Notes: generated by a model not told the origin, from the letters alone. A stretch of DNA of 64,000 bases from Raineya orbicola (GCF_002843425.1 NZ_NKXO01000003.1:1-64000); one strand, 5' to 3'. Shown: positions 24,526 to 34,291, counted from the first letter of the stretch. Program-made: numbers and translations.

Positions 24526-26232
24526 TTAGTATCCTATTGCTGTATCATCACGGCGATAGTCAGCGGCTCCTTCCCATTTACCATTAGGTAGCTTTCGGAT
24601 ACCATTCACTTTCCCGATGATGCTACGAGTTTGAAACTTGTAGCCCAATTTTTCAAGCTCCTGAATAAGTGTAGCTTTGAAACCATCTTTTTCCAAATAT
24701 ACCTCATCAGGTTGCCACTGATGATGAAAACGAGGCTGATTGATAGCCTCTTGCAAAGACATACCAAATTCTACTACATTCAAAAAGACTTGAAGCACCG
24801 AAGTAGGAATTGTTGTACCACCGGGCGTACCCAAAGCAAAGAGAAACTTACCATTTTTTTCTACTATGGTAGGGGTCATAGAACTTAACATTCGTTTTTG
24901 AGGAGCTATTGCGTTTGCCTTTCCACCCACAGCCCCGTACATATTAGGCACGCCTGCCTTAATGCTAAAATCGTCCATTTCGTTATTCAAAAAAAAGCCT
25001 GCTCCTTTTACCATCACTTTGGAGCCAAAAGCTCCGTTAAGCGTTGTAGTTACACAAACTACATTCCCCCACTTATCGGCTATGGTGTAGTGTGTAGTTT
25101 CCTCACTTTCAGGAATATTTCCTGCGGTAATATTTTCAGATTTTCCTGCCTTTTCAAAGCTAAAATCTTTCATTCGGCTTTGCAAATACTTTTTGTCTAA
25201 AAGTTTTTGGACAGGCACTTTGTAAAAATCAGGGTCGGCGATATGTGTAGCACGGTCGGCATAAAAGCGGCGTTCAGCTTCTATGATTACTTGCATAGTA
25301 CGTTTATCACGAAATCCCCAACGAGCCAAAGGGTATTTTTCTATCATTGCCAAAATTTGTAAAAGTCCTATACCTCCTGATGAAGGGGGAGGCATTGTGA
25401 TAATTTTATGCCCTTTGTAATAACCAATTAGTGGCTTTCGCCAAACTGCTTGATAGTTTTTCAAGTCTTCGTAAGTGATAATGCCTTTTTTAGAAGGGTC
25501 TGCGGGGCTTTGCATTTCGGCTACAATCAAATCAGCAGTAATTCCTTCATAAAAACCTGCTCTACCATAATCCCTAATCCGTTCCAAAGTTTTAGCAAGC
25601 TCTATGTGGCGTATAGTATCTCCTGCTTTCCAAAGTTTGCCTTCGGGTTTTACAATATGTGTAGGCGTATGTGTATTGATACGCAAAAAAGCCTCTCGGT
25701 AATCGTTTAGTTGATTTGCCTCGTGTTGGGTAAGCACTACCCCCCTGTAAGCCAAATCAATCGCAGGCTGAACAAGGTCTTTGAAAGGCAAACTACCATA
25801 TTTCTGATGTACTTTTATCATTCCATCAACGGTGCCTGGTACTCCCACCGCCAAATGTCCGTCAAGACTCAAACGCTCAATAACATTTCCCTTTTCATCT
25901 AAATACATCTTTTCTTGAGCTTTGAGCGGAGCTTTTTCACGATAATCCAATACATCATATTCCCCTTTGGCAGTGCGAGCCACCATAAAACCACCACCCC
26001 CAAGATTTCCTGCAATCGGATAACATACCGCCAAAGCAAATTCTGTGGCAACCATAGCATCAAAAGCATTTCCTCCTTTTTTGAGTATCTCCACGCCTAT
26101 TCGCGAAGCATCAGGATAGGCACTAGTTACCATACCATTTTCTGCGATAACTGACTGCTTTTGAGCCTGTAAAAAAATAGGAAAAGCCGCAAAAAAACTC
26201 AATGAAACGAATTTCAAACAAAACTTGAACAT
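24526..26232 (-). CDS. ggt: Gamma-glutamyltransferase
   Basis: A 568-residue secreted enzyme that cleaves glutathione and other gamma-glutamyl compounds. It has a signal peptide ([17 protein letters not shown], cleavage after LQAQ) for periplasmic location. Family motifs: [34 protein letters not shown], and [14 protein letters not shown]. The self-processing site is [10 protein letters not shown], with the second Thr expected as N-terminal nucleophile of the small subunit. Later come LNNEMDDFS and [11 protein letters not shown], with [15 protein letters not shown]. Length fits an uncleaved precursor. The ATG at 26232 was chosen because it starts the signal peptide; the frame stays open 102 codons upstream by chance. 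Confidence 0.93.
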   Translation of the reverse strand: MFKFCLKFVSLSFFAAFPIFLQAQKQSVIAENGMVTSAYPDASRIGVEILKKGGNAFDAMVATEFALAVCYPIAGNLGGGGFMVARTAKGEYDVLDYREKAPLKAQEKMYLDEKGNVIERLSLDGHLAVGVPGTVDGMIKVHQKYGSLPFKDLVQPAIDLAYRGVVLTQHEANQLNDYREAFLRINTHTPTHIVKPEGKLWKAGDTIRHIELAKTLERIRDYGRAGFYEGITADLIVAEMQSPADPSKKGIITYEDLKNYQAVWRKPLIGYYKGHKIITMPPPSSGGIGLLQILAMIEKYPLARWGFRDKRTMQVIIEAERRFYADRATHIADPDFYKVPVQKLLDKKYLQSRMKDFSFEKAGKSENITAGNIPESEETTHYTIADKWGNVVCVTTTLNGAFGSKVMVKGAGFFLNNEMDDFSIKAGVPNMYGAVGGKANAIAPQKRMLSSMTPTIVEKNGKFLFALGTPGGTTIPTSVLQVFLNVVEFGMSLQEAINQPRFHHQWQPDEVYLEKDGFKATLIQELEKLGYKFQTRSIIGKVNGIRKLPNGKWEGAADYRRDDTAIGY

Positions 26233-26251
26233 AGATTTTATCAGAACCTTT

Positions 26252-26282
26252 TTTGGCAAGTTAGTTTTTTTTTGTAAGTTTG
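26252..26282 (+). promoter_or_regulatory. Promoter of the gene at 26311
   Basis: TTTG (26252-26255), a 19-base spacer, TAAGTTTG (26275-26282). Transcription would start about 20 bases before the ATG at 26311. The ggt gene diverges from here. Confidence 0.55.
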
Positions 26283-26310
26283 TAAAATGTAAGTGTAAAA
26301 TTTGACTGCA

Positions 26311-26712
26311 ATGCGAAAAGATATAGAATTTCCAACCGTTGAAGGAGTACAAATTGCCATTGCTCGTAAAAAAAACGGAAGTCAGGAATACGAGTGGTTT
26401 GCGTATCTTATCAATACCAATGAAACCGATTTGCAAAATGTTATTATCACGTGCAGAGGCTATGGCGAAATAAATGGAGAAAAACGCAATACCTCTACCA
26501 TTCGTTATTATTTTGAGGTAGTTCCTGCTATTAGTCATTGCCTTATTGAACCTATCTCTCCCGAAGTATTTGCCCTAAATAGTGAATATTGGATTAGCTA
26601 TTACATTGACAACCAAATTTTTGACAAACAATTTGTTTTCGCACCCGAGCATATTACCGAAGCTAATTACAAGTACATCAAACAAATTGATTTAGAAGGG
26701 ATTTTGCAGTAA
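26311..26712 (+). CDS. Conserved Bacteroidota hypothetical protein
   Basis: A 133-residue soluble protein beginning [20 protein letters not shown]. The pattern is of an all-beta small domain: [25 protein letters not shown] contains alternating strands, and [17 protein letters not shown] follows. I believe near full-length relatives occur widely in Cytophagales, where I recall them being mislabelled as phenylalanyl-tRNA synthetase alpha. I see no class II synthetase motif and reject that label. ATG at 26311 preferred to TTG at 26302. It converges on prmC with four bases between. Confidence 0.75.
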   Translation: MRKDIEFPTVEGVQIAIARKKNGSQEYEWFAYLINTNETDLQNVIITCRGYGEINGEKRNTSTIRYYFEVVPAISHCLIEPISPEVFALNSEYWISYYIDNQIFDKQFVFAPEHITEANYKYIKQIDLEGILQ

Positions 26713-26716
26713 AAAA

Positions 26717-27559
26717 TTACTTTTGGGCTACTACCACTCTATTTTTATCTGCAAAATCTTTCAGAATTTGCACTTTCTGCAAATCATAACCTTCAAATAA
26801 GTTTTTTACTTCAATTCCAAAAGCCTCATTGATTTCTACGTATAGAAAACCACCCTTCACGAGATTATTTTGGGCAATTTGAGCTATTTTTTCATAAAAA
26901 AGCAAAGGCTTTTCATTCGGAACAAAAAGAGCTTGATGAGGCTCATAGGCTAAAATATTTTTTTGCATTTGTGTTTGTTCGTTTTCACAAATATATGGCG
27001 GATTGCTTACAATTAAATCCCATTCTTGCATAGTTTGCCACGATAAAACATTAAGAGTTTGAAAGTGGATATTTGCTTTGTTTTTCAAAGAGTTTTGAGT
27101 TGCTAAACTGATAGCAGTATCCGAAACATCAATAGCCGTAACCTTGGCTTGTGGAAACGCCTTTGCCAAAGCAATTGCAATACAGCCACTTCCTGTACCA
27201 ATATCTAAAATTTGCTTGAAATCGTACTTTTTGTGTTTTTGAATGAGATTTTGCACCCATTCCTCCGTTTCAGGGCGAGGTATTAGCACCGTAGGATTAA
27301 CTTTTAACTTTGAGCCTAAAAAATCTACTTCCCCTACCACATATTGCCAAGGTTCTTGGGCGATAATTCTTTGTAAATCGTTTTCTAAAAGTTCTTGCTG
27401 TTCTTGGGTGAAGGTAAATGCTGTATTCAGCAAAATTTGTGTTTTATTGAGTTGGGTAACTTTTTCTAAAAGGATAGAAGCTAAAAAATCGGCTTCTGAT
27501 GCAGAAAAGTGAGCTAAAAGTTTTTCTTTTGTTTCAAGAAATATTTTTTTGACTGACAT
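26717..27559 (-). CDS. prmC: Peptide chain release factor N5-glutamine methyltransferase
   Basis: A 280-residue SAM-dependent methyltransferase that methylates the GGQ glutamine of release factors. The helical N-terminal substrate domain ends with PWQYVVGEVDFLGSKL and VLIPRPETEEWV, typical of PrmC. SAM binding is at ILDIGTGSGCIAIALA and the catalytic NPPY motif is in LIVSNPPYICENE. The start overlaps the end of rluD by 26 bases on the same strand, so the two are coupled. Confidence 0.95.
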   Translation of the reverse strand: MSVKKIFLETKEKLLAHFSASEADFLASILLEKVTQLNKTQILLNTAFTFTQEQQELLENDLQRIIAQEPWQYVVGEVDFLGSKLKVNPTVLIPRPETEEWVQNLIQKHKKYDFKQILDIGTGSGCIAIALAKAFPQAKVTAIDVSDTAISLATQNSLKNKANIHFQTLNVLSWQTMQEWDLIVSNPPYICENEQTQMQKNILAYEPHQALFVPNEKPLLFYEKIAQIAQNNLVKGGFLYVEINEAFGIEVKNLFEGYDLQKVQILKDFADKNRVVVAQK

Positions 27560-28610
27560 AATTTTGCCATTTTTCTAAAACTGCCTGAAAATCAGCAGGT
27601 AAAGGACTTTCAAAAAACATTTCTTTGCGTGTAGTGGGGTGCAGAAAACCTAAACTTTGTGCGTGCAAAGCCTGACGAGGCATCAGTTCAAAACAATTCT
27701 CTACAAATTGCTTATATTTTTGTGTAAGCAAACCTTTCAAGATTTTATCGCCTCCATAAGCACTATCAGCAAAAAGCGGATGCCCAATGGATTTCAGATG
27801 CACACGTATTTGGTGCGTTCTGCCTGTTTCCAAATTGCATTTGAGCAAACTGACATAGCCAAAAGATTGTACTACCTCGTAATGCGTAATAGCTTTTTTG
27901 GCAGTTGGCTCATCAGCCTCAAAAACGTCCATAATTTTTCTGTCTCGCTTGCTTCTGCCAATGTAGCTATCAATTGTGCCTTTGAGGTGCTTGGGTTCGC
28001 CCCAAACCAAAGCCAAATAAGTACGCTGAATGGTATGGTCAAAAAACTGCTTGGCAAGATAGCTTAAAGATTTTTCATTTTTAGCAACCACCAGAAGCCC
28101 CGAAGTATCTTTATCAATTCTATGCACCAAACCCGGGCGAATTTCATTGCCTTCGGTGTGAGGCAGGTGCTGAAAGTGATACAAAAGGGCATTGACAAGC
28201 GTTCCGTTCCAGTTGCCAAAGGCAGGATGTACAACCATTCCTGCGGGTTTGTTGATAATTATCAAATCCTCATCTTCGTATTCAATTTGCAGAGGGATAT
28301 TTTCGGGTAAAATTTCCTCGTTGCGAGGCGGTTTGGGTAAATGAACGGTAATTGTATCTTGTGGCTTTACTTTATAGTTGGCTTTGGTGATTTTGCCATT
28401 TACTTGAACAAGCCCCGCTTCTATAGCATTTTGCACTCTACTGCGAGTAATGCCTTCTAACCTATTTGCTAAAAATTTATCAATTCTAATCAAACTCTGC
28501 CCTTTATCAGCCGTAATACGAAAATGCTCATAAAGTTCAGTGCTATCATCTTCTTCTAAAAACTCTTCATTGGCATAATTTTGCCCCGATATTTTTTGTA
28601 TCTTGCTCAT
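27534..28610 (-). CDS. rluD: RluD-type 23S rRNA pseudouridine synthase
   Basis: A 358-residue RluA/RluD-family enzyme converting uridines in 23S rRNA to pseudouridine. After an acidic N-terminus of about 35 residues there is an S4 RNA-binding domain (IRIDKFLANRLEGITRSRVQ and GLVQVNGK). The catalytic domain has IINKPAGMVVHPA and the active-site Asp in GLVHRIDKDTSGLLV, followed by ETGRTHQIRVHL. A longer frame back to 28730 reads straight through the heptamer array as repeats of RQETRDK; that is an artefact of the 21-base period, so I start at the ATG at 28610. Confidence 0.92.
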   Translation of the reverse strand: MSKIQKISGQNYANEEFLEEDDSTELYEHFRITADKGQSLIRIDKFLANRLEGITRSRVQNAIEAGLVQVNGKITKANYKVKPQDTITVHLPKPPRNEEILPENIPLQIEYEDEDLIIINKPAGMVVHPAFGNWNGTLVNALLYHFQHLPHTEGNEIRPGLVHRIDKDTSGLLVVAKNEKSLSYLAKQFFDHTIQRTYLALVWGEPKHLKGTIDSYIGRSKRDRKIMDVFEADEPTAKKAITHYEVVQSFGYVSLLKCNLETGRTHQIRVHLKSIGHPLFADSAYGGDKILKGLLTQKYKQFVENCFELMPRQALHAQSLGFLHPTTRKEMFFESPLPADFQAVLEKWQNYVSQKNIS

Positions 28611-28623
28611 TTTATACACTTTT

Positions 28624-28714
28624 TCTTGTCTCTTGTCTCTTGTCTCTTGTCTCTTGTCTCTTGTCTCTTGTCTCTTGTCTCTTGTCTCTTGTCTCTTGTC
28701 TCTTGTCTCTTGTC
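28624..28714 (-). repeat. Thirteen perfect tandem copies of a 7-base repeat (GAGACAA/TTGTCTC)
   Basis: TCTTGTC is repeated 13 times without a mismatch (91 bases), plus partial units at both ends. It fills almost the whole spacer between the yicC stop (28720) and the rluD ATG (28610). On the transcribed strand the unit is GACAAGA. Three units equal 21 bases, so all frames read periodic peptides. Related degenerate clusters are at 1461, 4431 and 47889. The perfection points to recent expansion by slippage. Confidence 0.97.
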
Positions 28715-28719
28715 TCAAC

Positions 28720-29595
28720 TCACAACACATTCATAGATTGCTCTTTGATTTTTTCCAGCTCTTCTTTCATCAGCACTACCCATCGCTGAATGATAGCATC
28801 ATTTGCTTTTGAGCCAATGGTATTGATTTCTCTACCCATTTCTTGCGAAACAAAGTTGATTTTCTTGCCATTGGAATTTTTATCAGAAAGAACTTCTCGC
28901 AAATAATCAATATGCTTTTGCAGACGCACTTTCTCTTCGGAAATATCTAAACGTTCTGCATAAAAAATCATTTCTTGCTCCAAACGATTTTTATCAAAGT
29001 TTTCATCGCCAAGAACTTCCTGCAAACGACCCTGAATTTTTTGTTTGATGTATTCTAAACGATTTCGGTCTTGCTTTTCAATTTCTTGCAAGTAATTTTC
29101 AATATTTTGAGCATATTCCAAAAGTTTATCCCGAATAATAGCTCCTTCGTGCAGTCTGAATTCTTTGCAACGCTCCAAAGTTTGTAAGAGAACTTCTTTT
29201 ATCAAATACCACTCCTCTTCACTTAAAGTCTGCAAATTACTTTGTTGATTTTTTTCAGCCATTTGCACAGCTATCTGAAAAATATCTTGCGAAGTAACCT
29301 TCAATCTTTCAGCTATTTCAAGTAATTTTTGATAGTAAAGCGTGATAGTGTTTTCATCAATGATAGCCACTTGAAATAAAGAAGGTTTTTGAAAATTGAT
29401 AGTGAGATTTACTTTTCCCCTCTCTACATATTCCTGCAATAAGGCTCTCATTTCTAATTCTTTTTCATTGAGTTCTTTGGGCATACGCAAAGAAACATCT
29501 AAAAACTTGCTATTCAGCGTTTTAATTTCTATTTCTACGATATAGCCATTTTTTTCGGTTTGGGCTTTTCCATAGCCCGTCATAGATTGTAGCAT
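28720..29595 (-). CDS. yicC: YicC-family endoribonuclease
   Basis: A 291-residue protein of the YicC/YloC family, recently shown in other bacteria to be an endoribonuclease. Typical start MLQSMTGYGKAQ, then VEIEIKTLNSKFLDVSLRMP, and the C-terminal domain YAERLDISEEKVRLQKHIDYL and KKINFVSQEMGREINTIGSK. The length is normal. It is followed by the heptamer array and rluD; transcription probably runs through the array. Confidence 0.93.
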   Translation of the reverse strand: MLQSMTGYGKAQTEKNGYIVEIEIKTLNSKFLDVSLRMPKELNEKELEMRALLQEYVERGKVNLTINFQKPSLFQVAIIDENTITLYYQKLLEIAERLKVTSQDIFQIAVQMAEKNQQSNLQTLSEEEWYLIKEVLLQTLERCKEFRLHEGAIIRDKLLEYAQNIENYLQEIEKQDRNRLEYIKQKIQGRLQEVLGDENFDKNRLEQEMIFYAERLDISEEKVRLQKHIDYLREVLSDKNSNGKKINFVSQEMGREINTIGSKANDAIIQRWVVLMKEELEKIKEQSMNVL

Positions 29596-29688
29596 AATGA
29601 AGAATTACCTTTCTAACATTTTTAACATCAGAAAATATAAAGAATAAAGAACGCAAAAATAAACAGAATAATTTAATTCGGAAATTTT

Positions 29689-29696
29689 TATCTTTG
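29689..29696 (+). promoter_or_regulatory. -7 element for the restriction-modification unit
   Basis: TATCTTTG matches TAnnTTTG 20 bases before the HNH gene ATG. No TTG is at the expected -33 position, so the promoter may be weak or activated. Confidence 0.42.
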
Positions 29697-29716
29697 CAAG
29701 CAATATTAGATTTTAT

Positions 29717-30718
29717 ATGGCTACAGGCAGAACCATTAGTGCAAGCTTTTTAACAGAATTAGATAAGAAAGTAATTGAACTTTGCGAGAGCATTGCTGAA
29801 GCAATAAGCCATAGTATCCCGAGCAAGGATTTACAAAAAGACTTCCAAAAGCAATTCGGTAAAATTTCTTATACTCGCGACGGTGGTTTGGGTTTAGGTG
29901 GCGGAAAATTGCAACGCGATGCTATTTGTGTAAGAGGCAGGCAAGGAAAAGCCCCTTTTTCCAATCGTAATTTACGTTGGCATCCGCTTGTAGTAGCCCA
30001 AGAACCTATATCTTTTGCCAAAGAAATTGAAAAAATTGAAATTGAAGGTACAGATGAAAGCCAAGTTTTAGTTTTTTACATCAAGGAAAACGGCAAATTA
30101 AAAGCATATCCCGCCGATAAAGTTCACGAACTGCCCGAAAGATATGTTGCTTTGCCCAAGCACTGGCAACCTCACATTGAAAAACTAAAAAATTGGAATG
30201 ATACACTCTGGACGCAAAATTCCTGTGTCATTCCCGCCTTTGAGTGTTGCAAATGGCAAGACAGCATAGAAACTTATGCAGTTTTAGGAATTGCGGTAGC
30301 AGTAGATTTTTATGGTGTTGATTTTGAAAAAATTTATGAAAAAATCTTTACTATTCTGCAAAATCAAATCATTTATTCTGATATTTCTCTACCTTCCAAT
30401 CTTTTCCCTACGCAAAAAGAAGAGTTTGTAAATTGTCCTGTTTGCCTGTGTTCTATTTCCGATCAACCTGCTAACTTTGCTGAAAGAGAAAGACCCGCTA
30501 CTTGGCAACCCGAGTGGCGACCTTCTAAAAAAAATGAAGGCGAGGACGCAAGTATTCAAGTAATGCACGTCAATCCTTTGATTGATAAAGAAATCAGGCA
30601 TACTGCTAAAAATGTTCGCTATGGTCATCGTTGGTGCAATATCGCTATGACCGACCACTCGCTCGAAGAAACACTGGATTTTATGGAATTTATCGTGAAA
30701 GCACATAAACGCATCTAA
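29717..30718 (+). CDS. Putative HNH-type restriction endonuclease
   Basis: A 333-residue protein just upstream of a DNA methylase-specificity fusion. The C-terminal part has an HNH (beta-beta-alpha metal) arrangement: CPVC at 240-243, a His in VMHVNPL (284), Asn299, then GHRWCNIAM with His304, Cys307 and Asn308. This is the layout of HNH nucleases with a zinc knuckle. The N-terminal 230 residues contain no motif I know; YTRDGGLGLGGG near 52 is Gly-rich. Its position and orientation point to the cutting subunit of the adjacent system. It is not an HsdR helicase: there is no Walker motif and it is far too short. Stop and next ATG are two bases apart. Confidence 0.68.
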   Translation: MATGRTISASFLTELDKKVIELCESIAEAISHSIPSKDLQKDFQKQFGKISYTRDGGLGLGGGKLQRDAICVRGRQGKAPFSNRNLRWHPLVVAQEPISFAKEIEKIEIEGTDESQVLVFYIKENGKLKAYPADKVHELPERYVALPKHWQPHIEKLKNWNDTLWTQNSCVIPAFECCKWQDSIETYAVLGIAVAVDFYGVDFEKIYEKIFTILQNQIIYSDISLPSNLFPTQKEEFVNCPVCLCSISDQPANFAERERPATWQPEWRPSKKNEGEDASIQVMHVNPLIDKEIRHTAKNVRYGHRWCNIAMTDHSLEETLDFMEFIVKAHKRI

Positions 30719-30720
30719 TA

Positions 30721-32778
30721 ATGGATTTATTTGTAACCGCCGAAATCAACAAACCTAAAAAACTGATTTACAAGCAAAACCTTTTCCCCATCAATAATCT
30801 GAAAATAATTTTCAGAGAAATTCGTGATTATTTTGCAGGCAACGTAACGGGCATCACCCGAGACGAAAAAATTGCTCAAAACATTATGCGTCTGCTTTTC
30901 TGTAAAATTTATGATGAAAAAAACACCCAAGATGAGCAATTAGTAAATTTTGCCAATCGCCCTAATGAAACCTTGCAAGAATTTGAAAAACGTATTTTTG
31001 CACTTTTTGAAAAAGTTAAAAATCAATATGCCGATATTTTTGAAATAGATGAAGAGATTGAAATTCAGGCGGCGGATTTATCTTTCATCATTTCAAAAAT
31101 GGAAAATTATTCTATTCTGAATGCCGACCGCGATATTATTGCCGATGCTTTTGAGGAACTCATAAGCACATCATTTCGCGGCGGTGAAGGACAATTTTTT
31201 ACGCCTCGCAATGTAGTGCAAATGATGATTGATGTACTGCAACCCGCTTCAGGCGAGCGAATTATTGACCCTGCCTGCGGTTCAGGGGGATTTATCGCTC
31301 ATATCTTGCAATACCTTATCAAAAATAAAGCCTCAAACTACTATATTTCGGGCATTGATAAAGATTTGTTTTTGTCTAAATTAGCAAAAATTTACTTGAC
31401 AATTTTAGGCGAAAGCGAATATCACATCTTCTGTGAAAATAGTCTTGAAAATCCTGCGAACTGGAAACCTGAAACTCAAGCCCAAATTCAATTAGGTACA
31501 TTTGATTTGATTTTGGCAAATCCGCCTTTCGGTGCAAAAATTCCTGTAATCGGCAAGAATTTACTGAAACAATATGAATTAGGACATTTTTGGGTAGAAA
31601 ATAATAATCTGAACGGCATTACTTCAAACAAAGCTCGTTGGATTTTAACCAAAGATTTGAGAGAAAAACAACCGCCTCAAATTTTATTTATTGAGCGAAT
31701 TATACAACTTTTGAAAGAAGGTGGTAGAGCAGGCATTGTACTGCCCGAGGGTGTTTTTGGCAATCCATCAGACCGCTATATTTGGGAATATGTAAAGCAA
31801 TATTGTTCTATTTTAGGCATTGTTTCGCTTTCGCAAGAAACCTTTCAACCGAGTACGCATACTAAAACAAGCGTAGTTTTTTTAGAGAAAAAGCCCAATA
31901 ATCGCAGTCAGGTTTTTATGGCAATTGCTAAAAATGTAGGACACGACAAAAACGGAAAACCCACTTTCAAGTTCAACAAAGACGGTACTTATATTCTTGA
32001 CAACAACGGTAATAAAATTCTTGATGACGACACCCCCGAAATTGCTCAAAATTTTATCAAATTTCTGAAAGGAAATTTAGAAGAAGAAAGTACTTTGGGC
32101 TTTTTCGTTTCTGTGGAAGAAACGGACAACCATATTTACATTCCCGAAGTCTATAAACCCGAAGTTAAACAAAGACTTGCAGAAATCAAAAAAAGCGGTT
32201 TGTATGATTTAGTGAAAATAGGTGATTTGGTAGAAAAAGGTATTTTGCAAATCAAACGTGGCAATGAAATAGGCTCAAAATATTATGGAACAGGCGATGT
32301 GCCTTTTGTACGAACAACAGATATTGTAAATTGGGAAATTAAAATCAATCCCGTAAAATCTGTTTCGGAAGAGATTTATCAGCAATACAAAAAACAGCAA
32401 GACGTAAGAGAAAATGATATTTTGTTTGTTAATGACGGCACATTTTTGATTGGCAGATGTGCCATAGTAACAGAGAACGATACGAAATGTATCATTCAAA
32501 GCCATTTGCGAAAAATCCGTGTCTTAAAACCTGATGAACTCAATCCATTTTATTTGTTTTATCTACTCAATTCTAACATTGTTCAAAAACAAATAGAAAT
32601 GCTTACGTTTGTGCAAGCAACACTTTCTACTTTGGGGAATAGAATTATGGATCTAGAGCTACCTATCCACAAAAATAAAAAAGAAACAGAAAAAATCGCT
32701 AACGAAATAGAGATGATTATCCAACTAAAAAAGCAACTAAAACAACAAGCAAGAAAAATAATAGAAGATAGCTTGTAA
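30721..32778 (+). CDS. N6-adenine DNA methylase fused to a specificity (HsdS-like) domain
   Basis: A 685-residue type I-like modification protein. The HsdM part has an N-terminal helical domain, the bridging segment FRGGEGQFFTPRNVVQMM, SAM motif DPACGSGGF (from Asp183) and the catalytic NPPF (from Asn267). After about residue 490 a single HsdS-type target recognition domain follows: VKIGDLVEKGILQIKRGNEIG, VPFVRTTDIVNW, ENDILFVNDGTFLIGRC, ending in a coiled-coil helix KIANEIEMIIQLKKQLKQQ. One TRD per chain suggests a dimer reading a palindromic bipartite site. Together with the HNH gene it forms a compact two-gene restriction-modification unit with no HsdR. Confidence 0.87.
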   Translation: MDLFVTAEINKPKKLIYKQNLFPINNLKIIFREIRDYFAGNVTGITRDEKIAQNIMRLLFCKIYDEKNTQDEQLVNFANRPNETLQEFEKRIFALFEKVKNQYADIFEIDEEIEIQAADLSFIISKMENYSILNADRDIIADAFEELISTSFRGGEGQFFTPRNVVQMMIDVLQPASGERIIDPACGSGGFIAHILQYLIKNKASNYYISGIDKDLFLSKLAKIYLTILGESEYHIFCENSLENPANWKPETQAQIQLGTFDLILANPPFGAKIPVIGKNLLKQYELGHFWVENNNLNGITSNKARWILTKDLREKQPPQILFIERIIQLLKEGGRAGIVLPEGVFGNPSDRYIWEYVKQYCSILGIVSLSQETFQPSTHTKTSVVFLEKKPNNRSQVFMAIAKNVGHDKNGKPTFKFNKDGTYILDNNGNKILDDDTPEIAQNFIKFLKGNLEEESTLGFFVSVEETDNHIYIPEVYKPEVKQRLAEIKKSGLYDLVKIGDLVEKGILQIKRGNEIGSKYYGTGDVPFVRTTDIVNWEIKINPVKSVSEEIYQQYKKQQDVRENDILFVNDGTFLIGRCAIVTENDTKCIIQSHLRKIRVLKPDELNPFYLFYLLNSNIVQKQIEMLTFVQATLSTLGNRIMDLELPIHKNKKETEKIANEIEMIIQLKKQLKQQARKIIEDSL

Positions 32779-32813
32779 AAAATGCCTTTATCAGTTTTTT
32801 TACAATTTTTCCA

Positions 32814-34229
32814 TTAAAACCTGAAATAAATAAACGGATTATAGCTTCTGCCTACTAGCATCGCTATTGAAATTATCAGCAAAATAAACTGAAAAGAATG
32901 CACAATCACCCAAGTATAAAGTTGTGGTCTGTATTTCATTTTCAGTGCAAACCACCTTGCTACCCACGTGTATATGGGTGTGCATAAAAACAAAGCCAAG
33001 ACAAACCAAAAGACATTTTCTTGTAGCTTGAACGTAAGCTCGAAGTTCCAAAGCGGATTGGGCGTAAAGCCAAATAAAATTTTGAGAAAATACACAAGTT
33101 TTTGAAAATCTGTAAAATAAAATAATGCCCAACCTAAAATAGCTACAAAAATCAAGTACAAATGAGCAAATATCGCAGGAATTTTTTCTAAAATTTTCCC
33201 CAAAAAAAGTCTTTCCAAAGCTATTAGCAAACCAAAATACAAACCCCAAAGCACAAAGTTCCAACTTGCTCCGTGCCAAAGCCCTGTAAGTCCCCAAACA
33301 ATGAAAAGATTACGATAAAAAAATCTTTTATTCCCTCCTAGTGGAATATACACGTAATCACGGAAAAAACTCCCCAAAGAAATATGCCACCTACGCCAAA
33401 ATTCGGTTGCCGATTTAGAAATATAAGGATATTTGAAATTTTCGTAATAATGAAAGCCATACATTCGCCCCAAACCGATTGCCATATCCGAATAACCCGA
33501 AAAATCAAAATAAATTTGTAAAGAGTACAAAATAATGCCAAACCAAGCCTCCCCAACAGAAATTTCTGCAAGGTTGCCATCTAAATAATTTTTAGCTATC
33601 TCGGCGGCAATATTAGCAATGGCTACCTTTTTGAAAAGACCTATGCAAAACCTGTGTATGCCCGCTCCCATATCTATCCAATTAAATTTGCGATTTTCTA
33701 TTTCGTGAGCAATGTGAGCGTAACGTACAATAGGACCCGCTACAAGCTGATGATACATACTCACAAACATCAAAAATTTCAAAAATGATTTTTGAGCCTT
33801 CACTTCGCCTCTATACACATCAATCGTGTAGGAAATTGTCTGGAAGGTATAAAAAGAAATCCCTATGGGTAAATCTATTTTTGGGACGGGTAAATTTAAC
33901 CCCAAAAGGGCATTGATATTTTCGGCTAAAAAGCCACTATATTTGAAGGCTATCAATAAACCCAAATTGATAACCAAAGAGGAAACTACACCCCAACGTG
34001 CTTTCTTCTTAGAAACAGAAAGATATTTCCCTACCCACAAACCATTGAGATAATCTACCAAAGCAGAAAAAAATAGTAAAATCACCCATACAGGTTCGCC
34101 CCAAGCATAAAAAATAAACGAAGAAAGTGTCAGGACAACATTCTGATAGGTTTTATTACTCCAAGCATAATACAGAAGTAAATTAATGGGTAAGAAATAG
34201 CATAAAAAAATCAAACTCGCAAAAACCAT
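32814..34229 (-). CDS. MBOAT family O-acyltransferase (AlgI/DltB-like)
   Basis: A 471-residue polytopic membrane protein with about 10-12 helices. AlgI-type motifs: PIGISFYTFQTISYTIDVYR, VAGPIVRY, FDFSGYSDMAIGLGRMYG, FWRRWHISLGSFFRDYVYIP and the catalytic-His region GLTGLWHGASWNFVLWGLYFG. Such proteins move acetyl or other acyl groups across the membrane to polysaccharides, teichoic acid or other glycans. No AlgJ/AlgX-like SGNH partner is next to it, so the acceptor is unknown. It converges on the modification gene and has its own strong promoter. Confidence 0.92.
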   Translation of the reverse strand: MVFASLIFLCYFLPINLLLYYAWSNKTYQNVVLTLSSFIFYAWGEPVWVILLFFSALVDYLNGLWVGKYLSVSKKKARWGVVSSLVINLGLLIAFKYSGFLAENINALLGLNLPVPKIDLPIGISFYTFQTISYTIDVYRGEVKAQKSFLKFLMFVSMYHQLVAGPIVRYAHIAHEIENRKFNWIDMGAGIHRFCIGLFKKVAIANIAAEIAKNYLDGNLAEISVGEAWFGIILYSLQIYFDFSGYSDMAIGLGRMYGFHYYENFKYPYISKSATEFWRRWHISLGSFFRDYVYIPLGGNKRFFYRNLFIVWGLTGLWHGASWNFVLWGLYFGLLIALERLFLGKILEKIPAIFAHLYLIFVAILGWALFYFTDFQKLVYFLKILFGFTPNPLWNFELTFKLQENVFWFVLALFLCTPIYTWVARWFALKMKYRPQLYTWVIVHSFQFILLIISIAMLVGRSYNPFIYFRF

Positions 34230-34291
34230 TCTACATCAGCATTTAGAAACCAACAGCAGAGAGCCTCAAAAAATTCAGCTTTTCAACTTTG

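Noticed and set aside
26233-26538. 102-codon upstream extension of ggt
   Set aside because: The signal peptide starts at 26232; the extension overlaps the divergent promoter and gene.
26311-26712. Phenylalanyl-tRNA synthetase alpha label for the 133-residue protein
   Set aside because: No class II synthetase motifs and far too short.
28624-28714. CRISPR array
   Set aside because: The units are 7 bases with no spacers, and no cas gene is present.
28611-28730. N-terminal extension of rluD made of RQETRDK repeats
   Set aside because: It is the 21-base reading period of the heptamer array; the ATG at 28610 starts the conserved protein.
29717-30718. HsdR-type restriction subunit
   Set aside because: No helicase or Walker motifs; the length and CPVC...H...N...CN pattern fit an HNH nuclease.
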